In this document: one piece after another, positions 57,001 through 64,000 of the stretch | Numbering within the stretch: the first letter of the stretch is position 1 | Layout of the letters: every line of letters begins with the position of its first letter | Assembly: GCF_019320115.1 (NCBI RefSeq) | Contig: NC_089584.1 | Span: forward strand, 74,896,791 to 74,960,790 | Direction: 5' to 3' | Source of the DNA: Miscanthus floridulus | Lineage: Eukaryota > Streptophyta > Magnoliopsida > Poales > Poaceae | DNA length: 64,000 bases | Program-made: the position numbers and the translations under genes | Notes under the pieces: generated by a model | The model's input: the letters and a program-made list of their open reading frames with translations, nothing else | What the model was told of the DNA's origin: nothing | The model's database searches: none

Positions 57001-58470
57001 AGGGGGCTACATAATATGACCATCGGGCAACTTGATTTGCCCCTTCTCAAGCAAGAAATCAAAGAGCTTGTCTGATTTAGTGACATCAAAGTCATAGCTC
57101 TCCTCAACTCCTCTTCTCCAAGGATTCGGCAGCATTACTATCTTCTTGCCCCAATTCCATTCAGCCACAGCAACCTCTTCCTTGTCATCTTCATAGCCAT
57201 CATTAACTGAGTATGGATTGTAAGCTTCGGCCACTGTGGTACTCTTCTGAAATTGGGTATCTCCGCGCATACTCTGGAATTGGCTATTGAGCACTGCCAC
57301 TCATTAAGCCAATTGACCCAAGTTGTCAAATTCTTGTCCCAGCAGCTTTTCTTTCCACATTAGTAGCATTCCTTGAATAGCTAAAGCAGCTAGTTGATCA
57401 TCAGTCAAGTTTAATGAGAAGCATAAGTTCCTAGTCTCTCGGAACCTCTGAAGAAACTCAGTACCCAATTCATTAGTCTTCTGCCTTATAGTTGTCAAAT
57501 CAGTTATCTTGTTTTTCCCAGTCCCAATGTAAAAATATGTATGAAACTTCTTCTCTAGGTCAGCCTAATTGGCAATGGAATTGACTGGTAGTGATGAAAA
57601 CCAAGTGAAGGCTGGCCCTGATAGGGACAAGGAGAAGAAACAAACTCGATGGGCATCCTCAACTGATGCTTCGCCCAACTATGTAAGATATCGACTGACA
57701 TGTTCTATCGTGCTTGTACTATCCTAGCCAGTGAACTTAGCAAACTCTGGGAGTCTATAATTTGTGGGAAGAGTGACCAAATCATATCATTCTGGATATG
57801 GCCGTTTGTATAAGAAGGTCAGCAATTTTGGCTTCAGACCGAACTGATTCTTCATCATCTTAGTCACCCTCAGCAACAACTCGTTAGCTTGCAGATTTGG
57901 ATTTCTCTGCACCTGCTGACCCATCTATGGATTGAAATCTCATATTCCTTGATACCCTGGATTTAGAATCATGTGAAGGGTGTTATAATCTGTTCCATAG
58001 TGATATCCTTGCGTGATCTCTATCTGTTGGGTCCCTTGCTGGCTTGCTGCTTGAAGTCTCTAGTTGTAGACATGAGGATCTATATCTCTATGGATCCTTT
58101 GAATTGATGGTGCTATTTTTTGAGCCGACGATGGTATGTGGCCTGATGTGCCAAAATTGATCACCTAGTTTTGGCCTTGCCCCGCCGGCTATTGCACATG
58201 CTATACTGGAGGTTTAGGATTATACTGTATCTAATTCATAGTAGTTCTTTGAGCTTGTTCAGATGAACCCTAAACTGCCTGGACATCATTATTACTAGCT
58301 GGTGCTGCTTCTTGATGACTGGTACCGACTTGATTAGTCCCTTGGGTCGACGGATCTGGAATGTTGTAATAAGCCGGCCCAACTTGACCAACTAGAAACC
58401 CATGAATCACCTCTTTCATGTCGTTGTGGAATATGTCCAAGAAAGCTTCGTTATGGCATCTCAAACAAAT
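57001..58470 (-). pseudogene. Gag capsid region of the Tat-like element
   Basis: Read on the minus strand from about 58464 (MRCHNEAFLDIFHNDMKEVI). After a Q/P-rich stretch with several stops, the capsid core appears at about 57300-57740: LPEFAKFTG, STSTIEHVSRYLT, LGEASVEDAHRVCFFSLSLSGPAFTWFSSLPVNSI, FHTYFYIGTGK, LTTIRQKTNELGTEFLQRFRETRNLC and LAALAIQGMLLMWKEKL. This is the Retrotrans_gag profile typical of Tat-clade elements. The next frame (57007-57300) contains KIVMLPNPWRRGVEESYDFDVTKSDKLFDFLLEKGQIKLPDGHIM. Internal stops are often TAG in place of CAG or TGG. Confidence 0.85.
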
Positions 58471-58747
58471 TTGTCTACAACTTCCGTAAAGAAACGCCTG
58501 TCTTTAGCTTTAGCTATATCTGTCTGCCTGTGTAATAGAACTCTTGGTAGTGGAAATTTCTAAACAATTGTGTTGTCACGTATTTTGGTGTAGGACACCA
58601 AACACTTGTTCTAAAACTCTTCTGTAGCTTTGCTGATGACACCTTTATCTCCATTAGGTAGGTCTTCGTAATGTACCATGAGGATGTCGTTGTTGTTGTG
58701 AACCGCCATGACGATTATGGGGTCCCACCGGGCATGCCAGAAACATG
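58471..58747 (-). other. Leader and primer-binding site of the Tat-like element
   Basis: On the element strand the LTR end ...TCAACA is followed by CATGTTTCTGGCATGCCCGGTGGGACC; the TGGCATGCCCGGTGGGAC part has the form of the primer site used by Tat/Grande-type gypsy elements. The matching tRNA was not determined. Confidence 0.6.
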
Positions 58748-60515
58748 TGTTGACATATAATTTTCATCCCATGCCGAGGGCACACGAGCAAGCCGGAAGG
58801 GTTCACTCGATGGAGCTAGAGATCCACCTAGCTTTAGCATAGGGGTGGCCGATCCTGCGCACTCCTCCTGAGACATGCTAGTCAATTTGACTCTGCAATT
58901 GACAAGGAGAGAAAGTTTATTAGTAATTTAGGGTGGAACATGCTGGTGTTGCCAGACAGTCCCGAATGTGTGGCTCTGAGAGCCGATATGAAAGGAGATC
59001 GACTAAATAGTCAATTCCAGCATATTCATACATGGGGTTATGTAAGAAGAATCGGTTATCATTCAGGATGAATATCATTATTTAGACAAATATTAGTCAA
59101 TGGCAATAAGATGTCAACAATAATTAGTTTATACTAAGCCAATGATTGCAAGTAACCAAACCCCTTTTGTATAAATGAAACAGCTCATCATCATTCAACC
59201 ATTTAATAAAGATAAATCTAATGAACATATTAGATCTCATCTATCGCTATGACCAGTGGGGCATGAGGTAGAATCATGCAGGACATAAAAACAACAATAG
59301 ACTCGACGATCCTAACTTACTACTAATATCAGTGGGGCATGAGGCAGAATCATGTAGGCTGTATTACAATAATAAGATCATAGGGCTAACACATCTTTCA
59401 ACCTATCTCTACTTCAACGATCTCGTGATGTGAATTGTTAGTGAAAGCGCTTGATAGCGGCTAAAATAGCCAATTCAGGCATAGCGCACAGTTAAGGTCA
59501 TGCCCTCTTAGGAACAGATCTACCAAATAACGATCCCTACTCCATGGTGCTAACAGTGGGGTGTGAGGCAGAATCACACAGGCTGTGATAACAGGCCATG
59601 GAATGGTTTTCGCTAGCCAATAGATCTACTCAAAATCAGACACGCCTTAACTGCACGCTATGCATGATCAAGATTGATATAAAACAGCCGATAAAACATA
59701 ACTTATCGTTTAAAGTGCAGATTAGATCAAATTTAGATTAACAAACGATGGGTTAAACTAAGGCCAATCTAGATCAATCCCAATCGGGTGAAGTGATCTT
59801 GCTGTAATTAAATAAATAATGGAAGCAATAAGCAATATCATTAACTTAATGAATCTATCCGAAGGAATGCCACCCTTAGATAGAGCCGATAACTTGACCT
59901 TAATCTAGTTCGAGTAGTGGAGGTCGATCAGATCGATGCAGCCTTACTTGAACTAGACAAGAGTCGATAACTAACTTATACTAGAGTCATAGTGGAGGTC
60001 GACCAAATAGATGTAGCCGTACGAAAAGAGGTATATGCCATGACGGTACTTACAGGCAAGCAGTGGAGGTCGACCGAATCAATGCAGCCGTACTTGCTGA
60101 AGAACTCGCTGATATCTACTCTACACCTACTCCTAAGGGGTGGCCGGAGCTAAAAAAAGTAAATAACTTGTATTGGAGTGACTTTTACAATAGCTGGGGT
60201 TTGATATTTATACCTAGAGCCTAAAAATGAATCCTACTCGAGTACGGCTCAGTATAATCTTTGGTATGAAGAAAACATTCCTATTTTAAGATAACTTGGA
60301 CTGTAATCTTTCCCCTTTTATAGAGTCTGGTATGTATCTTCTCGATGCTAATTGTATCTCATCATCATTATCTGCTGACGTCATTTAAAGAGAATCGATC
60401 CCAGTGTCGCATCCAAACCGGCAGATATCAATCTTTACGCAATCGACTCCTTGACTGTCACAATCTTGGAAGCCTATGAGTTCCCGCTCTCTTCTCCCAA
60501 ATTTTGGTGTAAACA
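58748..60515 (-). repeat. 5' LTR of the Tat-like element
   Basis: TGTTGACATATAATTTTC... to ...TTTTGGTGTAAACA on the plus strand, followed by GCCAT. Contains a segment (about 59035-59300) deleted from its partner, which includes a duplicated-looking CAGTGGGGCATGAGG(T/C)AGAATCATG pair at 59249 and 59331. The three-copy motif lies at 59917, 59992 and 60063. Minus-strand TATA box at about 60205-60215. Confidence 0.88.
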
Positions 60516-60520
60516 GCCAT

Positions 60521-60955
60521 ACATGGAGACCACGCGGTGTGTTAATTATCAACAACAGTTTAAATCCTACATCTTTGTATCATACCTACTACTGTCAGCT
60601 TATCGTCTATTGTCAAAAGTACTCTTGTATGTGGACGTATTGTATGGATTTGACAAATATATCTGCATGTCGTGTCAATACCGGATACAGTATCATTCCA
60701 TAATGGTCTCCATTTTGCATTGAACCGCCGTTCTTGTGTTGTTAACACCACCGCATCATACGACTATGCGACTATGATGAAAGCCTCATCACAGTCGCAC
60801 TGTACCATTACCCAATGGCGGAAGCCATCAGCAACAACACCGGACCAACCTATGATGCGGCAGGATCACAAAATCATCACCGCCATCTCGATTAGTAAAC
60901 TTACACCGAGTACATCCTCATCAAGGTTGAATCGTACTACAAGGCAACGGTGGTA
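60521..60955 (+). other. CACTA sequence after the Tat-like insertion, no clear gene
   Basis: Resumes the CACTA element. Two overlapping open stretches (60451-60723 and 60476-60703) cross the LTR boundary and are not credible. It may contain the 3' UTR of the second transposase gene. Confidence 0.4.
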
Positions 60956-61300
60956 ATGTCATTCACACAGTCGGGTAATACATCAGAGTAGTGGTGATGA
61001 TGTCCTCCACATAGGTGGGTCATGGTACAATGCAACGGAAACAATGACCTGATCACAGATGGATCATAAGCCAACATGACAGTGTGAGTGTACACCCACA
61101 CAGATGGATCATGCTCTGATGTGATGGAAACAAGGACCTAATCACGGACGGATCATAAGCTAATATGGCAGTGTTAGTGTATACCCACACAGCTGGGTCG
61201 TGCTCCAATGCGACAAAAGTAAGGACCTTATCACGGATGGATCATAAGCCAATACAGGGGTGTGAGTGTATACCACAGACGGTCTTAGATAGTGATAGTG
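60956..61300 (+). repeat. 89-bp subterminal tandem repeats of the CACTA element
   Basis: GGATCATAAGC recurs at 61061, 61150 and 61239, 89 bases apart, each followed by CAGTGT(G/T)AGTGTA(T/C)ACC and a GGTC/GATC-ATGCTC word; a weaker unit precedes. Subterminal repeats like these are the binding sites for CACTA transposition proteins. Confidence 0.85.
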
Positions 61301-61379
61301 AAGGCTATGACCATAACTGTCGATAGCTTACTGTCGAGGCCGAAATTAGACTACAGTGTGGGTTACGACGTGGCTGCGA

Positions 61380-61399
61380 AAGGTGCGAGTGTAGTAGTG
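61380..61399 (+). other. 3' terminus of the CACTA element
   Basis: AAGGTGCGAGTGTAGTAGTG, ending in TAGTG, the complement of the CACTA start. The three bases after it are TAC. The opposite end was not found, so the duplication cannot be verified. Confidence 0.65.
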
Positions 61400-61516
61400 T
61401 ACTTGTCCAAAATCATTTACACATGATAAAATTGCTTGGGCAAGCAACATAAATCCAAAAGAGCTTAATTTTCATATCTTTGTAGAGTTGTCATCAATTA
61501 CTAAAAAGGAGGATAT
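61400..61516 (+). other. 3' internal end of a SIRE/Opie-like copia element with polypurine tract
   Basis: TTGTCATCAATTACTAAAAAGGAGGATAT before the LTR matches the usual GTCATCAATTAC-AAAAAGGGGGAGAT polypurine region of grass copia elements. Gag and pol of this element are not in the window. Confidence 0.6.
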
Positions 61517-62666
61517 TGAAAGGTCCTTGTTTTGTTTTGGTAATTGAGAGACAACCTTAGGTGGACTAATATGTGTGAGTGAGATACACAGGTGATTAGT
61601 CCACAGGTACATCATGTGTGAGCAACCTTTGCCATGGAGATGAAATGGCTTGGAGATGTTCCAAAGCTCACACATGTGATGAAGGAGCTCATTGCATATG
61701 AGACATGACATGGAGTCATGTGATCAAGGTGAAGAAGATCAAGACAAGACTTGGCTCGATGAACCAGTTGCAAGTGTGAAGGACAAGTTGAGTGATGATT
61801 TGGCGCTGATGGACTGAGGCAACGGTGAAGAGCAAGTGAAGTCAAGATTGATGAACCAATACGATCACATGATGATATAAGTGGATCGTATCATTTGGTG
61901 ATTGGTTGGTGCATGTGTTGCATCGACATCAAAAGAGATGGAATGGAATGCGCAAGGCAAAGGTATAACCTAGGGCATTTCATTTCACCGGTCAAAGGTT
62001 ATGTAGAGAAGTGCATGACTGGGTTTAGGATAGATGGCCATACTATCAAGAGGAGCAAACTTGTTTGCATATCAGTCATGAGTGCCACTTGAGTGATCTA
62101 ACTTTGCATACGTGTGAGGATTGAGTGGTGTGGTGAATTAAGTGATTAACCCCTTAAAAATGTTTGTGGAAAGCTAACACATGTGCATAAGGTGTTGTAC
62201 ACTTGGTGGTGTTAGCACATTTGCCAAGGAGAAGAAGTTGGAGTTAATGTGGATCAACTCGGTGAAGAAACGGAGGCAAAAAGAGGTCACTGTGAGTGAC
62301 TATCTTTGGCTCCGGGGTGACTGGACTCACCCAAGGAGCGTCTGGTCATCACGCATAGAGAAGGGCACGGCTTGGTTCAATGACCGGACGCTGAGAAGAA
62401 GAAGGTGACCGGACGCTAGTGGGTTACTATTCCCATGTCCGGTCTCACTAACGTGGTAGCTCAAGAAGTGGTCAACTAAGGCAGTGGAGGACTGGACTCT
62501 GCCATGCATCCTTGTCACACAAGCTTGTATTTACTTTTCATACATTATGCTTGTGTAGTTGCTCTTATAATTAGTTTGCTTGTGTAGCTTGCTAGTTACC
62601 TTCTTGCTTGTGTAGCATAGAATTAGCTCCTTTGCGTGGCTAATTTGATTTGAGCAACCTTGTTAG
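61517..62666 (+). repeat. Copia LTR, cut by a gypsy LTR
   Basis: Starts TGAAAGGTCCTTGTTTTG. Contains GTGGACTAAT, GATACACAGGTGATTAGTCC and repeated CTTGTGTAG near the end (62550-62610), a pattern I recognise from grass copia LTRs. It stops at the insertion at 62667; the missing remainder should lie past the window. GTTAG at 62662-62666 is the presumed target duplication of that insertion. Confidence 0.65.
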
Positions 62667-64000
62667 TGTCGGTATTTTGGACCGGCGAGCCCTCAACCAA
62701 CTAGTGAAAATGTACTATGTGCCCCTAATCCTGGATGGTGATGCAAAGAGACACAAGGTTTATACTAGTTCAGGCAATAGGTGCCCTACGTCTAGTCTAA
62801 GAGATCGATCTTGTATTCCTTACACCGAGGTGCTTGTAGTAGGGGTTTACAAGCTAGGCGAGAGAGGGAGCTAGTCCCAGGTCTCTGCATGGAGCGGCGT
62901 GAATTGCTTGAGATGTTGATCTCAGGCAGCGGGGAATTGTGCGTATTAGAGAGTGTTGCCCGTTGCTTGTGCGTGTGTGTTTGAATCTTTGTCTGTCTGT
63001 GCATGCATCTATGCGTGAGTTCGTGAGCTCGTGTGTCTATGTTCCCTCCTCTAGAAACGGCCCCAGTCACTCCCTTTTATAGTTGAAGGGGGGACGGGGG
63101 TGATACATGTGTTCGCTACATGGCGTTTTGTGAGCGGAGGTGGCATGTCCGAGCCCTGTAGCTTGCCACTATGGTGGCATGGTCGATGAAGCGGTCTTGT
63201 CCTTGATGCATTGGAGCGACGTGCCGGTCATGCCCGATCCTGTGCGATGTGGGAGCTCCAGTGATAGCTTGACGCAGGGCATGGTGGACGACATGCTAGT
63301 CGCTATATGGCGACAGCGTAGAGAGCCAAGGCTCAGTCGGTGCAGAGGCCGAACCATCGTGGGGGCTCGGTGGGCGTGAATCCCGAGGCCATCAAGACCC
63401 TAAAGTAGATAGCCGAGGCTCGGAGGGAGCAGTTGGTCCTGTACACTGATTCTGAGGCTACAGGGACCTAAACTTGACTCCCCACGCCATGCTGTCCTTA
63501 GAGCAGTTGGGGTTAGGCTGCACAGTGCAGCATGGGCATCAGTCGTGTGCATAGTGCTGAGCACAGTGGCCGATAACCCCTACCCCATCCTATCCTAGAT
63601 AGCATGGTGTTGATGCGACTCCCATTTCGTTGGTCACTCCGCTGTGTTGAGCCATCGTTCGGCTAACATCGCAGGAGAGGTTGGTCGCGTTAGTTGGACG
63701 TGACGTTCTATCAGGGAAATCGGTCGAGGTGAAGGTGACGGGGCTGTCGTCGAGCCGACCTCAAGTGAGGCGGAGAATCGGCACCTCGTCCGAGGCTTTA
63801 CATGCGTGGCCTCGAGCGAGATAGAGAATTGGTACCCCGTCTGAGGCCTTACGTGCAGGGCCTCGAGCGAGACACAGAATCGGTTCCTCGTCTAAGGCCT
63901 TATGTGTAGGGCCTCGAGTGAGGTGGAGAATCGGCACCCCGTCCGAGGCCTTACGTGTGGGGCCTTGAGCAAGATGGAGAATCGGTTCCCCATCTAAGGC
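62667..64000 (+). mobile_element. Gypsy (Tat/Grande-like) LTR, runs off the window
   Basis: Starts TGTCGGTATTTTGGACCGGCGAGCCCTC, a start I know from many grass gypsy LTRs. ACACAAGGTTTATACTAGTTCAGG and GCCCTACGTCTAGTC follow. GC-rich, with a 51-bp tandem array from 63741. The promoter-like and coding parts are not reached. It is similar at its start to the interrupted LTR at 7880. Confidence 0.75.
63741..64000. repeat. 51-bp tandem array in the gypsy LTR
   Basis: GAGGCCTTAC (and AAGGCC variants) at 63792, 63843, 63894, 63945 and 63996, exactly 51 bases apart, each followed by GGCCTCGAGCGAGA and AGAATCGG. At least five units, continuing beyond the window edge. Confidence 0.92.

Larger units (their letters stand above)
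48594..60515 (-). mobile_element. Tat-like non-autonomous LTR retrotransposon with antisense genes
   Basis: An 11.9-kb minus-strand element with a perfect target duplication GCCAT (48589-48593 and 60516-60520). The 5' LTR is 58748-60515, the 3' LTR 48594-50091. Order on its own strand: primer site, gag (58470-57001), nucleocapsid-like spacer, protease (56090-55430), then no RT, RNase H or integrase. Instead two plus-strand, intron-containing genes fill 50200-54918. A polypurine tract adjoins the 3' LTR. Extra antisense ORFs are known from the Ogre/Tat clade (for example maize Grande), so the arrangement has precedent. The missing pol means it would depend on a helper. It is inserted in the CACTA element. 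Confidence 0.9.
35830..61399 (+). mobile_element. CACTA (En/Spm) transposon with nested insertions and captured genes
   Basis: Contains a TNP2-type transposase, a Ptta/En-Spm transposase-like gene, a G-patch pseudogene and another transposon-type ORF, and ends in GTAGTAGTG at 61399 after 89-bp subterminal repeats, the standard CACTA 3' end. Without the nested elements (37239-38825 and 48594-60515) it is about 12 kb. The 5' end is not seen: no CACTACTACAC-like terminus was found upstream of the transposase, so the given start is a rough lower bound just after the MITE. The right flank is the 3' end of a copia element, into which it presumably jumped. Confidence 0.75.

Noticed and set aside
60451..60723. 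90-codon ORF
   Set aside because: Crosses the LTR end and target duplication of the Tat-like element; an artefact of the junction.
1..64000. tRNA, rRNA or intact host genes
   Set aside because: I looked for conserved tRNA box motifs, rRNA words and long clean ORFs; the only tRNA-like sequences are primer-binding sites of retrotransposons.

Overview
This window is plant nuclear DNA, almost certainly from a grass (Poaceae, probably a panicoid such as the sorghum/sugarcane group). It is built almost entirely from nested transposable elements. The evidence is the element families themselves (Tekay/Del-type chromovirus, Athila-like and Tat-like Ty3/gypsy elements, Ty1/copia, a CACTA transposon, MITEs), the 3-4 kb LTRs with GC-rich cores, and the layered insertions with 5-bp target-site duplications (TSDs). 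I see no intact host gene, rRNA, tRNA or CRISPR array. Almost every coding region is broken by stops or frameshifts, so this looks like old heterochromatin.

Layout, left to right. 1-3780: right part of a minus-strand gypsy LTR. 3781-6266: a decayed Ty1/copia pol fragment with its 3' LTR. 6811-7039: a Tourist-like MITE with TAA duplication. 7880 to about 35580: one long Tat-like gypsy LTR split by three insertions: (a) a complete minus-strand chromovirus, 8710-24761, whose own 3' LTR holds a solo LTR at 8877-12748 (TSD GAGTT); (b) an Athila-like gag-protease element without RT, 25860-32793; (c) a solo LTR at 33758-34980 that interrupts a 99-bp tandem array. Removing (c) plus 5 bp restores the array phase exactly.

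About 35.8 kb to 61399 is a CACTA (En/Spm) transposon. It carries a TNP2-type transposase (split by an LTR remnant at 37239-38825), a second plant-transposon-type ORF (41837-43950), a captured, stop-riddled G-patch/TFIP11-like gene (44505-46310) and a plant transposase of the Ptta/En-Spm type (about 47740-48300). The last region is followed by a 12-kb insertion, a Tat-like non-autonomous LTR element (48594-60515, perfect TSD GCCAT). The CACTA 3' terminus ends TAGTG at 61399, preceded by 89-bp subterminal repeats. It sits in the 3' end of another copia element, whose LTR (61517-62666) is in turn cut by a further gypsy LTR running off the window.

The most notable content is the Tat-like element at 48594-60515. 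Its sense (minus) strand encodes only gag and protease. The place of RT/RNase H/integrase is taken by plus-strand genes: a plant-mobile-domain gene with its own TATA box and about six GT-AG introns, ending in a coiled coil, and a second small spliced gene. A perfect 15-bp-stem hairpin sits beside its polypurine tract. The captured G-patch gene is the other highlight: about 600 codons stay in one frame with twelve internal stops, all TAG or TGA, which suggests decay by deamination of methylated cytosine. Domain names rest on motif recognition by eye; no database search was possible.
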